From Gaiellales bacterium (GTDB lineage: Bacteria > Actinomycetota > Thermoleophilia > Gaiellales > JAICJC01), in NCBI GenBank assembly GCA_036403155.1, contig DASWRM010000069.1, positions 1-64,000 of the forward strand: 64,000 bases of DNA, written 5' to 3'. Each line of letters begins with the position of its first letter. Within the stretch, counting starts at the first letter, position 1. The notes beneath the pieces were generated by a model. That model did no database searches, was not told the origin of the DNA, and saw only the letters and a list, made by a program, of their open reading frames with translations. Shown here piece after piece: positions 1-7,620 of this stretch. The translations under genes were made by a program, and so were the position numbers.

Positions 1-284
1 TGCTCGATGCAGTTCCGCGACGACGCCTTCGCCCAGTCGGTCACGAGTGTGCCGGTCGGGTGGTAGCCGCGCTGCGCGTGGCCGGCGAGGATGTTCGGCA
101 GCGTCACCACCCCGGGAACGGCGGCGCAGCCGTCCGTGGCCGTCCACGCGGTGTGCGCGATCAGCGGAGTCACGTATGCCGGCGCGGTCGCCGCGGACGC
201 GCTACCGGGCCACGCGACGGCCGCGATCAGGGCGAGCAGGCACGTGTGCAGCAGCCTGCGCGCACGGTGGGATGGACGGGGCAT
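1..284 (-). CDS. Secreted protein of unknown function, N-terminal part only
   Basis: The gene runs off the left edge; only about 94 codons are visible. The ATG at 284 is preceded by GGAGG at good spacing. The N-terminus (MPRPSHRARRLLHTCLLALI, then a small-residue stretch ending ASAA) is a clear Sec signal peptide, so the product is exported. The mature part begins around residue 32 and carries two cysteines (DGC and RNC) that could form a disulfide. I do not recognise the family. It is divergent from the MFS exporter, with a 172-base shared upstream region in which I see no convincing promoter boxes. Confidence 0.7.
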   Translation of the reverse strand, partial: MPRPSHRARRLLHTCLLALIAAVAWPGSASAATAPAYVTPLIAHTAWTATDGCAAVPGVVTLPNILAGHAQRGYHPTGTLVTDWAKASSRNCIE

Positions 285-456
285 GGCAGCCTCCAGTCGG
301 ATCCCGGGCGGCGCGGCCGCCCACTGCGCCGCACCGGAGACCGGTCGTGCGGTGACGGTAGGCCCCGGCGAGAAGCGGGTCAAGTCCGTCACGCTACGAT
401 GAGTTCTCGGTGCGTCACCGGTCTACCGGGAAACGACGATTCCGGGAGCACCCCAC

Positions 457-1944
457 ATGACCGACATCGCACACTCAAACCCCGAGCGCGCAGGCGACAA
501 CCGGCACCGCTGGCTGGCGCTGATGGTGCTCTGCGGCGGCAGCCTGATGATCGTGCTCGACTCGACGATCGTGAACGTCGCGCTGCCCTCGATCCGCTCG
601 AGCCTCGACTTCTCGGCCACCTCGCTGGCCTGGGTGGTCAACGCGTACCTGCTCACCTTCGGCGGCTTCCTGCTGCTGGGCGGGCGGCTCGGCGACCTGT
701 TCGGGCAGCGCAAGCTGTTCCTGTTCGGGATCATGCTGTTCACGATCGCCTCGTTGGCCTGCGGCGTCTCCAACAGCCAGCACGTGCTGATCGGAGCCCG
801 CGCGGTGCAGGGCCTCGGCGGGGCCGTTGCGTCGGCCGTCTCGCTGGGCCTGATGATGAACCTGTTCACCGAGCCGGGCGACCGCGCCAAGGCGATGGGC
901 GTGTTCGGCTTCGTCGCCTCCGGCGGCGGCACCCTCGGCGTGCTGCTCGGCGGCGTTCTCACCAACTGGCTGGACTGGCACTGGATCTTCCTCGTCAACC
1001 TGCCGATCGGCGTCGCCGTCATCGTGCTCTCGTTCCGGCTGCTGCCGGGCGGCGGCGCGATCCCGCAGAACGGCCGGCTGGACGTGGCCGGCGCAGTGAC
1101 CGTGACCGGCGCGCTGATGCTGGCCGTCTACGCGATCGTGAACGGCAATGGCGAGGGGTGGACCTCCGTCCAGACGCTGGGCATGCTCGGCGGCGCGGTG
1201 GCCGTCCTCGCCGTGTTCGTCGCGATCGAGTCGCGCGTGGCCGCTCCGCTCGTGCCGCTGTCGATGTTCCGCATCCGCAACACGAGCGTCGCGAACGTCG
1301 TCGGCGTCCTCTGGGCGGGCGCGATGTTCGCGTGGTTCTTCCTCTCGGCGCTCTACCTGCAGTCGGTGCTCGGATACTCGCCTGTCCAGGTGGGCCTGGC
1401 CTTCCTGCCCGCGAACCTGATCATGGGCGCGTTCTCGCTCGGCCTGTCGGCCAAGATCGTGATGCGGTTCGGCCTGCGGCGGCCGCTCGGGCTCGGGCTC
1501 GGCATCGCGGCGCTCGGCCTGCTGCTGTTCGTCCGCGCCCCGGTCGACGGCACCTTCGCGATCGACGTGCTGCCCAGCATGATGCTGCTCGGCATCGGCG
1601 CCGGCATGGCGTTCAACCCCGTTTTGCTGGCGGCGATGAGCGACGTTCCGCAGCACGAGTCGGGCCTCGCCTCAGGGATCGTCAACACCGCCTTCATGAT
1701 GGGCGGCGCGCTCGGGCTCGCGGTGCTGGCGAGCGTGGCGGCGTCGCGCACGAGCACGCTGCAGGCGTCCGGAGACGGGACGTTGCAGGCGCTCACGGGC
1801 GGCTACCACGCGGCGTTCCTGGTCGGCACCGTGTTTGCCCTGGTGGCCGCGGCCGTCGGCGCCACGCTGATCCGCGAGGGGCAGCCCGCCCCCGCGCATG
1901 CGCACGGCGAGTACGCCGGCGAGCCTGCCGTCGAGTCGTTCTAG
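457..1944 (+). CDS. MFS transporter, DHA2 (EmrB/QacA) family drug exporter
   Basis: A 495-residue integral membrane protein expected to use the proton gradient to export drugs or other small hydrophobic compounds. The length and about 14 hydrophobic segments fit the 14-TM DHA2 family. Visible hallmarks are LDSTIVNVALPSI in TM1 and the motif-A loop GGRLGDLFGQRK after TM2. The start is an ATG with GGGAG about 8 bases upstream. It stands alone on this strand; a small charged protein follows 38 bases later. The substrate cannot be read from sequence and no regulator is adjacent. Confidence 0.93.
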   Translation: MTDIAHSNPERAGDNRHRWLALMVLCGGSLMIVLDSTIVNVALPSIRSSLDFSATSLAWVVNAYLLTFGGFLLLGGRLGDLFGQRKLFLFGIMLFTIASLACGVSNSQHVLIGARAVQGLGGAVASAVSLGLMMNLFTEPGDRAKAMGVFGFVASGGGTLGVLLGGVLTNWLDWHWIFLVNLPIGVAVIVLSFRLLPGGGAIPQNGRLDVAGAVTVTGALMLAVYAIVNGNGEGWTSVQTLGMLGGAVAVLAVFVAIESRVAAPLVPLSMFRIRNTSVANVVGVLWAGAMFAWFFLSALYLQSVLGYSPVQVGLAFLPANLIMGAFSLGLSAKIVMRFGLRRPLGLGLGIAALGLLLFVRAPVDGTFAIDVLPSMMLLGIGAGMAFNPVLLAAMSDVPQHESGLASGIVNTAFMMGGALGLAVLASVAASRTSTLQASGDGTLQALTGGYHAAFLVGTVFALVAAAVGATLIREGQPAPAHAHGEYAGEPAVESF

Positions 1945-1982
1945 CAGTCAAGCGGTTCGTCCCGGCGTCCGATATCAGAGCC

Positions 1983-2351
1983 ATGAAGCGCCGGGACGAA
2001 TCGCTGGCCCTCGCCTACGCGGCGGCCGACGCGTACGCCAACGAGGCCGAGACGATCGCCGTGGTCGAGGTGGTGCTCGAGGACCTGCGCGAGCGCGTCG
2101 AGATCACCGAGCTGGAGTGGGCCCGGCTGGCGCAGCGGTTCCGGTCGGTGCTGCACACCAACCGCACCGCGCCTGCGGTGATGAAGATCATGGCCCTGGC
2201 CGACGAGAGCCGGGTCGCGCGGATCGAGGCGGCGGCCACGCGCCGCACGCGCGAGCGTCGTGCATGGGAGCGGCACGCGCAGGAGGTCGGCGGCGAGCTG
2301 CGCCGGCTCGTGGCCGCGACGCTCGACGCCATGCGCGCCGAGCCGTACTGA
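1983..2351 (+). CDS. Hypothetical charged helical protein
   Basis: A 122-residue protein, rich in Ala, Glu and Arg, with no membrane segment or signal peptide. The sequence suggests long amphipathic helices throughout (for example VLEDLRERVEITELEWARLA). The ATG at 1983 opens the part of the reading frame that looks like protein; upstream in this frame the sequence is only the shadow of the exporter gene. There is no strong ribosome site. I do not recognise a family. Its position behind the exporter suggests, but does not show, co-transcription. Confidence 0.6.
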   Translation: MKRRDESLALAYAAADAYANEAETIAVVEVVLEDLRERVEITELEWARLAQRFRSVLHTNRTAPAVMKIMALADESRVARIEAAATRRTRERRAWERHAQEVGGELRRLVAATLDAMRAEPY

Positions 2352-2431
2352 CGCGCAACCGCCGGGCCGCCTGCCAATCTGCCGCTTATCCGGCGTTCCT
2401 ACGCTGACACCATCTCGACCGCCGTGCCCGC

Positions 2432-3217
2432 ATGAGCCAGTCCGCCCGCAAGCGCCCCACGCGCGCCACGCCGCCGCCGCCCGCGAAGCCGGCCGCGAAC
2501 CGCGTGCTCTGGATCGTCAACGGCGTGCTGCTGGTCGTGGTGATCGTGATCGCAGGCGTGCTCGTCGCCCGTTCGCAGTCCGGCGCGCCCGCGCCCAAGG
2601 CCGCCAAGCACCAGGCGTCCGTCGACGCCAACGCGCCGGCCGCGCTCGTCCAGGCCGCTGACGCGATCGGCTTTCACACCAGCAGCGAGCCGGGCGTCGG
2701 CCTGCGTGAGAACGGCGCCGCGAGCGACGGCACCGTGCAGAGCGATCCCACGCTCCTGCAGCCGGGCACGCGGGCACCCGCCTTCACGCTGAAGGCGCCG
2801 CAGGGTCAGACCGTCAGCCTCTCGGACTACCGCGGCAAGGCCGTCCTGCTCGAGCTGTTCGCGACCTGGTGCCCGCACTGCCAGGCCGAGGCGCCGCACC
2901 TCGCGAGGCTGGCACGGGCGCTCGCGCCGAAGGGTGTCCAGTTCATCTCGGTGAACGGCGACTCCGAGGACGCCGCCAGCGTGTTCGCATTCCACCGCTA
3001 CTTCGCGTCGCCCTACCCGGCGCTGCTCGACTATCAGGGTGCGCCCGGCGGGTCGTTCTCGCGGCTCGGCCCGGCGGGGCCGGTCTCGAAGGCGTACCGG
3101 CTGCAGAGCTTCCCGACCTTCTACGTGATCAAGCCGGACGGCACGATCGCATGGGGTGCCCAGGGTGAGCAGCCCGACGCGCTGCTCAAGCAGAAGCTGC
3201 TCACCGTCGCCCCGTAG
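2432..3217 (+). CDS. Membrane-anchored thioredoxin-like (TlpA/ResA type) protein
   Basis: A 261-residue protein with a short basic, Pro-rich cytoplasmic tail, one transmembrane helix at about residues 26-46, a linker, and a C-terminal redoxin domain from about residue 108. The active site ATWCPHCQAEAP (CxxC) and the cis-proline SFPT loop near the end are present, so it should be redox active outside the membrane. Family members reduce disulfides, for instance in cytochrome c or secreted-protein maturation. The partner here is unknown, as no cytochrome biogenesis genes are adjacent. A long A/T-flanked palindrome follows the stop codon. Confidence 0.88.
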   Translation: MSQSARKRPTRATPPPPAKPAANRVLWIVNGVLLVVVIVIAGVLVARSQSGAPAPKAAKHQASVDANAPAALVQAADAIGFHTSSEPGVGLRENGAASDGTVQSDPTLLQPGTRAPAFTLKAPQGQTVSLSDYRGKAVLLELFATWCPHCQAEAPHLARLARALAPKGVQFISVNGDSEDAASVFAFHRYFASPYPALLDYQGAPGGSFSRLGPAGPVSKAYRLQSFPTFYVIKPDGTIAWGAQGEQPDALLKQKLLTVAP

Positions 3218-3225
3218 CGGCGGCC

Positions 3226-3260
3226 GGTGAAAAAAAAGTGCCAGGCACCTTTTTTTCACC
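3226..3260. repeat. Palindromic element with A and T tracts
   Basis: Left arm GGTG, eight A, GTGCC; a single central A; right arm GGCAC, C, seven T, CACC. Apart from one A/C mismatch it is a near-perfect 35-base palindrome, strikingly AT-rich for this genome. It lies between two genes on the same strand. It could act as a terminator (G+C core followed by a T run) or be a copy of a dispersed REP-like element. A central loop of one base argues against a simple terminator hairpin. Confidence 0.7.
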
Positions 3261-3287
3261 CAGCGCCCGGCCTACCGTCAGGCGCTG

Positions 3288-4754
3288 ATGCGTGCGCTTC
3301 GCCTCCTGCTGCTCGTCGACGCCGTCGCCCTGGCGGCCGCCTCGAGGGTGTCCGACCCGATCCTCGGCAGCGTCGCGCTGGCGCCGACGCTGCTCGTCTG
3401 CATCCTCGCCGGCATCGCCGCTCTCAGCGCCGACCTCGTCCGGCCGCGCCGCCGGCTCGACGTCACCTGCTCGGCGCTCTCGATCGTCGCGCCGTTTCCG
3501 TTCCTCGTGCTCGGACATACCTGGGGTGCACTCGCCGGCGCGGTTGCGCTGGCCATCCTGCAGGTGCTGCCGCTCGCCCGGGGCGGCTGGCGCGGGCGCG
3601 GGGCGGCGCTCGGCGGGCCGCGCCGCGTGCTGGCCATGCTGACGTTGTCCACGCTCGTGCTCCTGCTCGCCGTCGTGGCACTCGTCTGGTACGGCGCCCG
3701 CTACCTGGTGCCGCAGCCGAAGGGCGTCTGGGCGCGCGCGCCGTACCTCGTCAGGCTGACCACCGACGCGGCCGCCTTCCGGTGGGAGCTGAAGGACGGC
3801 GAGCCGTCCGCGACGATCCGGGTGATCGGCGCCGACGGCCGCTCGGCCACCGCGTCGGGCGGGCGGCTGAGCGGCCTGCGGCCGGGCACGCGGTACCAGT
3901 GGACGGCCGACGTCGGCGGGGAGGCCGCCGCGGCCGGTGCCTTCCGAACGGCGCCCGAGACGACCGCCGGGGACATCACCATGGTCTCGTTCGGTGATTA
4001 CGGCTCAGGCAACCTGCATGAGTACGCCATCGGGCGGCTCGCGGCGGCGGCTCAGCCGTCGCTCTTCCTCTCCAGCGGCGACAACTCCTACCTGCTCGCC
4101 GCACCGCCGTTCCTGGACAGGGCCATCTTCACCCCGCTGCGGCCGCTGCTGGGCGAGGCCGCGAGCGTGGTCGCGCTGGGCGAGCACGACCTCGCCTGGA
4201 ACCGCGGGTCGGCCGTGAAATCCGCGTTCGGCATGCCCGGCGAGCGCTGCGCCGTGCAGTACGGGCCGGTGCGGGTGACCGTCCTCGGCCTCGAGGCCGA
4301 TGGCTCGGCGCTCGACTTCGCCCGCCGCACGGTCGGCCGGGGCTGCTCGCCGGCCTGCCCGGTGCGGCTCGTGCTCGTCCACCGGCCGGTCGACGCGGAC
4401 AACCCGATCATGCCGCTGCTGCGCCGCCGCCACGTGGCGGCGATCCTCGCGGCGCACCTGCACCGCTACGAGCGCCATGTCCGCGCCGGCATCCTCCAGC
4501 TCACGGTCGGCACCGGCGGCGAGGGGCCGGGCGGAAAGCAGTTCACGAAGGCGACGCCCGACGCGATCGTCTCGCTGCTCGACTACGGCTTCGTGCAGAT
4601 CGACATCCACGGCGCCACGATCGACTACCGCTTCATCGACGAGACCGGACGGGTACGCGACAGCGTGCGGCGACCGGTAGCGGTGAACGGTTCTGTGGCC
4701 CCGTCCGCGCACTGGCGGACGAGGCCACAGGGGTTCGCCGGAGCTTGGAGCTAG
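3288..4754 (+). CDS. Membrane-anchored purple-acid-phosphatase-like metallophosphoesterase
   Basis: A 488-residue protein. Residues 1 to about 140 hold several transmembrane helices, about 150-230 look like the fibronectin-III-like N-terminal domain of purple acid phosphatases, and the rest is a calcineurin-like phosphoesterase domain. Metal-site motifs in order are FGDYG, SSGDNSY, GEHD (replacing the usual GNHD/E) and AHLHRYER (replacing GHxHxYER). The Asn-to-Glu change in GEHD and Gly-to-Ala before HLH are unusual for the family. The catalytic domain probably faces outward and may hydrolyse phosphomonoesters. It converges with the DUF6458 gene; the two stop codons share the bases CTAG. Confidence 0.85.
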   Translation: MRALRLLLLVDAVALAAASRVSDPILGSVALAPTLLVCILAGIAALSADLVRPRRRLDVTCSALSIVAPFPFLVLGHTWGALAGAVALAILQVLPLARGGWRGRGAALGGPRRVLAMLTLSTLVLLLAVVALVWYGARYLVPQPKGVWARAPYLVRLTTDAAAFRWELKDGEPSATIRVIGADGRSATASGGRLSGLRPGTRYQWTADVGGEAAAAGAFRTAPETTAGDITMVSFGDYGSGNLHEYAIGRLAAAAQPSLFLSSGDNSYLLAAPPFLDRAIFTPLRPLLGEAASVVALGEHDLAWNRGSAVKSAFGMPGERCAVQYGPVRVTVLGLEADGSALDFARRTVGRGCSPACPVRLVLVHRPVDADNPIMPLLRRRHVAAILAAHLHRYERHVRAGILQLTVGTGGEGPGGKQFTKATPDAIVSLLDYGFVQIDIHGATIDYRFIDETGRVRDSVRRPVAVNGSVAPSAHWRTRPQGFAGAWS

Positions 4755-4990
4755 TAGTTGCTGTACGGCCGTTGCGGGTCGTCGTACGCACGCGTGCGCG
4801 TGCGCCCGGCGACCGGCTGGCGCCGGTTCGCCATGGCGATCCAGAGGAGCGTCATGACGAAGCCGATGGCTCCGGCGATCATCAGGACATCACCGACGAT
4901 GTCCCAGTTGACGTTGCTCGTGTGCAGCGTGACGGCGAAGCGCAGGATTGCGCCCACCGCGAACAGCACCAGCGAGGTTCCGATTCGCAT
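4751..4990 (-). CDS. DUF6458-family small membrane protein
   Basis: A 79-residue protein with two transmembrane helices (starting MRIGTSLVLFAVGAILRFAV, and about residues 32-52), then a basic tail with RTRTR and a tyrosine-rich end. The N-terminus and length match the actinobacterial DUF6458 family, whose function is unknown. It lies 12 bases downstream of a 28-residue ORF. It has no Shine-Dalgarno sequence of its own, and its start codon sits inside a 9-bp hairpin, so translation probably depends on ribosomes arriving from the upstream ORF. Confidence 0.8.
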   Translation of the reverse strand: MRIGTSLVLFAVGAILRFAVTLHTSNVNWDIVGDVLMIAGAIGFVMTLLWIAMANRRQPVAGRTRTRAYDDPQRPYSNY

Positions 4991-5000
4991 CGCGAATCGG
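4980..5000 (-). promoter_or_regulatory. Hairpin covering the start codon of the DUF6458 gene
   Basis: CCGATTCGC and GCGAATCGG are a perfect 9-bp inverted repeat separated by three bases. On the minus-strand transcript the ATG start (4990-4988) lies in the loop and stem edge. Such a structure would hide the start until a translating ribosome melts it. This is an inference from base pairing only. Confidence 0.55.
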
Positions 5001-5002
5001 GC

Positions 5003-5089
5003 CTAGACGCGAGTCCGTCCGGCGACGTTCCGCCAGATGAACAGCGCCAAGACGATGATGACGAGCAATACCAGAATTGTGACCAGCAT
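5003..5089 (-). CDS. 28-residue single-span membrane peptide
   Basis: A very short ORF with a strong ribosome site (AGGAGGG about 6 bases before the ATG at 5089). The product begins MLVTILVLLVIIVLALFIWR and ends with a short basic tail: one transmembrane helix and little else, comparable in style to KdpF-like mini-proteins. It directly precedes the DUF6458 gene and probably couples its translation. Function is unknown. The ribosome site, hydrophobic pattern and coupling make it more than a chance ORF. Confidence 0.65.
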   Translation of the reverse strand: MLVTILVLLVIIVLALFIWRNVAGRTRV

Positions 5090-5128
5090 CGGGTCCCTCC
5101 TAGGACGGCAGCTGTGTACTTCCGTGCT

Positions 5129-5165
5129 GTACCCGTGGCGGTGATACCGAAAACGCCGCGGGTAC
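5129..5165 (-). promoter_or_regulatory. Inverted repeat upstream of the mini-protein operon
   Basis: GTACCCGTGGCG (5129-5140) and CGCCGCGGGTAC (5154-5165) pair at 11 of 12 positions (the odd pair is a possible G-U in RNA) around a 13-base spacer. It sits 40 bases upstream of the 28-residue ORF, inside the 152-base region between divergent genes. It could be an operator or a 5' leader hairpin. No known riboswitch is recognised. Confidence 0.4.
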
Positions 5166-5241
5166 CTGTTCACAATCCGAACTCGCGGCGAACAGATCCC
5201 ATACATCCGTGGCCCACGATGGGACTCGTGGGGAGGGCGAC

Positions 5242-5439
5242 ATGACACAGCGAGAGGTACGCGAGGGGTCGGTCGTCGATCTGGTTGCGCGCATCGCACG
5301 GGAGCGGTCGCAGACTGCGGCCGATGCGCACGACGGGAGCGACGACGTGGTGAGCGTGGATCGGGAGCAGGCGCCGCGGCTGCGGCCGCCGACGCGGCTG
5401 TTCCCCGGCGCGCCGAAGCGCCGGCCACGAACTCCGTAG
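5242..5439 (+). CDS. Small hypothetical protein
   Basis: A 65-residue ORF with a good ribosome site (GGGGAGGG just before the ATG at 5242). The product is polar: an N-terminal helix-like part (MTQREVREGSVVDLVARIAR), an acidic middle and a basic Pro/Arg-rich end. There is no membrane segment. The family is not recognised. A strong hairpin terminator follows 20 bases after the stop, which supports a real transcription unit. Confidence 0.5.
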   Translation: MTQREVREGSVVDLVARIARERSQTAADAHDGSDDVVSVDREQAPRLRPPTRLFPGAPKRRPRTP

Positions 5440-5459
5440 GGGAGCGGGGGACGGGCACG

Positions 5460-5496
5460 ACGGGCCCGGCGTCCCAGATCGGGATGCCGGGCCCGT
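5460..5496 (+). terminator. Hairpin terminator after the 65-residue ORF
   Basis: ACGGGCCCGGC (5460-5470) pairs perfectly with GCCGGGCCCGT (5486-5496). The interior continues with TCCC/GGGA around the loop AGATC, giving a 16-bp stem counting one G-U. There is no T run, as is usual for high-GC actinobacterial terminators. Confidence 0.65.
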
Positions 5497-5557
5497 AGTC
5501 TGCAGATGGCCAGAACGGGTCATGTTGCCGGCTCTGCCTCCCGCCGATGAACACTCA

Positions 5558-6583
5558 ATGAGGCTCCCGCTTCGCCGTCTGGTCGTCCTTGGCTCCGCCG
5601 CTGCTGCGGTCGCCTGCGCGGGCGGCCAGGCGCGTGCCACGGGAACCCCGCCGCCCGGCATGCCGCCGTCCGGCCACATCCGCCTCGGCGTCGCCGCGGG
5701 CAAGCCGAGCACCTTCGACTCGCTCACGCGCCACCACCACGACGTCTGGCTGCAGTTCGACATGCTGGGCGGCTCGTGGGTCAGGTGGAAGGGGGTGAAG
5801 ACGCAGATCGACAAGGCGACGGCGTCGCACCGCATCGCGATGCTCACGCTCGGCGCCACGCGCGTCTCCGACCGGCACAAGTTCTCGCCCGGTGAGCTGG
5901 CCGCCGGCAAGGCCGACTCGATCTACATCTCCTACTCGCAGCAGGCAAACGGGACCGGCCGTCCCGTCTGGATCCGCCCGATGCAGGAGATGAACGGCTA
6001 CTGGATGTCGTACTGCGCGTTCAACGCGAACGGCACGCGCAAGGGCGCCGCCTACGCGACCGGCAAGTACAAGGCGGCGTTCCGCCGGATCGCGATCATC
6101 ATGCGAGGCGGCACCAAGGCGGCGATCAACGCGGAGCTTCGGGCCGCCGGGCTGAAGGTACTGCAGGCGCGGCTCTCCTCCGAGGGCATCGACGCGAGCG
6201 GCCAGATCGCCATGGTCTGGAATCCGCAGGGCGCGGGCTCGCCGAACGTCGCCGGGAACCAACCGCGCGACTACTACCCCGGCAACGCGTACGTGGACTA
6301 CGTCGCCGACGACCTCTACGCACAGGGCGGCAACGCCTACTGGAAGGGCATGCAGCCGCTCTACGACTACGGCAAGCCCTTCATCCTGGGCGAGTGGGCG
6401 CCGTGGGGCTACGACGATCCGACCTTCGTCAACAAGGTCTTCACCTGGGCCCGCAACCACCCGCGGACCGCCGCGATCGTCTACTACGACCGCGTGTCGA
6501 CATTCGACCTGAAGAGCAAGCCGCGATCGCTCAGCGCCTACAGGGCGCAGGCCGGCCGTGCCGTGTTCGACACCACCGCGTAA
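5558..6583 (+). CDS. Secreted glycoside hydrolase, GH26-like (mannanase type)
   Basis: A 341-residue secreted protein. The N-terminus (MRLPLRRLVVLGSAAAAVAC) is a signal peptide; the cysteine at residue 20 might be a lipobox, though the context is not classical. The catalytic part begins near residue 40. WIRPMQEMNG (Glu144) and FILGEWAPWG (Glu279) match the acid/base and nucleophile regions of GH26 endo-mannanases and related enzymes. The length fits a single catalytic domain. I chose the ATG at 5558 over one 12 codons upstream because it starts the signal peptide. The polymer substrate is inferred only from the family. Confidence 0.8.
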   Translation: MRLPLRRLVVLGSAAAAVACAGGQARATGTPPPGMPPSGHIRLGVAAGKPSTFDSLTRHHHDVWLQFDMLGGSWVRWKGVKTQIDKATASHRIAMLTLGATRVSDRHKFSPGELAAGKADSIYISYSQQANGTGRPVWIRPMQEMNGYWMSYCAFNANGTRKGAAYATGKYKAAFRRIAIIMRGGTKAAINAELRAAGLKVLQARLSSEGIDASGQIAMVWNPQGAGSPNVAGNQPRDYYPGNAYVDYVADDLYAQGGNAYWKGMQPLYDYGKPFILGEWAPWGYDDPTFVNKVFTWARNHPRTAAIVYYDRVSTFDLKSKPRSLSAYRAQAGRAVFDTTA

Positions 6584-6666
6584 CGCGCTCGCCTTGACTC
6601 GCCCGCTCGTGGCGGGCACCATCCCCCGGTCGCGCCGCCCGGCGCGTGATCCGAGAAGGGGTGGCT

Positions 6667-7608
6667 ATGACACGCGCGATGACCTGGGCGGCCGCCGTTG
6701 CGGTGGCGGTGCTCATGACGGCCGGCAGCGCGAGCGCCTCTGCCCCGGAGACGCTGCACCACGGCCACATCGGCGGCATCGTGCCGGCGCGCGGGCTTAC
6801 GGCGGGGGCGAAGCCCGCCGGCAACCTGCTGTACCACGGCGGGCCCGTGCAGCACACGAACACCACCTACGCGATCTACTGGGTGCCGAGCGGCTTCTCG
6901 GTGGACGCGACATACGTCTCCACGATCAACGGGTTCCTGGCAAACGTCGCCAGGGCCAGCGGCACCACCTCGAACGTCTACTACAGCGACACGCAGTACA
7001 CCGACGGCTCCGGAAGGGCCGGCTACTCGTCGACCTTCGGCGGGTCGTTCGTCGACACCCATGCGTTCCCGGCGAGCGGCTGCAAGGACCGCTACACGTC
7101 CGTCTGCCTGAGCGACGCGCAGATCCAGACCGAGATCCGCCGGGTGGTCACGGTCAAGGGCTGGAAGCCCGGCGCCGGCCGGATGTTCTTCATGTTCACG
7201 CCGCGGAACGTCGGCAGCTGCTTTGGCAACTCGTGCTCGTTCAGCTTCTTCTGCGCCTACCACGGCGACTTCGGGCCGTCGTCCTCGCCGACGATCTACG
7301 CCAACCAGCCGTACGCGGCGTCCGTGCCGTCGCGGTGCGACTCGGGGCAGCACCCGAACGGCGGCGATGCCGACGCGACGATCAACGTCGCAAGCCACGA
7401 GCACAACGAGGCGAACACCGACCCGCTCGGGAACGCGTGGTACGACAGCGCGGGTGAGGAGAACGGCGACAAGTGTGCGTGGGGCTTCGGCACGCCGCTC
7501 GGGTCGACCGCGCACGGGCAGTACAACCAGGCGATCGGGACCGGGAAGTACTACCTGCAGCGCGAGTGGAGCAACCGCAGCGGGGGCTGCGTCCTGCGCG
7601 GGCTCTGA
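6667..7608 (+). CDS. Secreted EXORDIUM/PHI-1-like protein with HExxE motif
   Basis: A 313-residue exported protein; the start ATG at 6667 has AAGGGG 6 bases upstream. The signal peptide ends near ASASA (residues 20-25). The mature sequence contains the YHGGPVQ and YAIYWVPSG signatures and ends with SHEHNEANTDP, AWYD and GDKCAW, the pattern of the phosphate-induced/EXORDIUM family best known from plants. HEHNE is a HExxE arrangement that could bind metal, so a protease-like role is possible but unproven. Several cysteines suggest disulfides. It follows the GH26 gene by 83 bases. Confidence 0.72.
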   Translation: MTRAMTWAAAVAVAVLMTAGSASASAPETLHHGHIGGIVPARGLTAGAKPAGNLLYHGGPVQHTNTTYAIYWVPSGFSVDATYVSTINGFLANVARASGTTSNVYYSDTQYTDGSGRAGYSSTFGGSFVDTHAFPASGCKDRYTSVCLSDAQIQTEIRRVVTVKGWKPGAGRMFFMFTPRNVGSCFGNSCSFSFFCAYHGDFGPSSSPTIYANQPYAASVPSRCDSGQHPNGGDADATINVASHEHNEANTDPLGNAWYDSAGEENGDKCAWGFGTPLGSTAHGQYNQAIGTGKYYLQREWSNRSGGCVLRGL

Positions 7609-7620
7609 CGCACGGCGTCA
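7606..7620. terminator. Palindrome spanning both stop codons of convergent genes
   Basis: TGACGC, spacer ACG, GCGTCA. The first three bases are the TGA of the EXORDIUM-like gene, and the last three are the complement of the TGA of the MFS gene on the other strand. It is a short stem, so a bidirectional terminator is possible but weak. Confidence 0.35.

Noticed and set aside
475-1656. Long minus-strand frame opposite the exporter
   Set aside because: It has extreme His/Arg/Glu/Ala composition and no hydrophobic core. The plus-strand 14-TM protein explains the region.
60-1980. Very long Arg-rich open frame over the MFS exporter
   Set aside because: It is a shadow frame of the DHA2 exporter, with composition (runs of RR, GR) typical of a wrong frame in GC-rich DNA. 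Only its final part, from ATG 1983, is taken as a gene.
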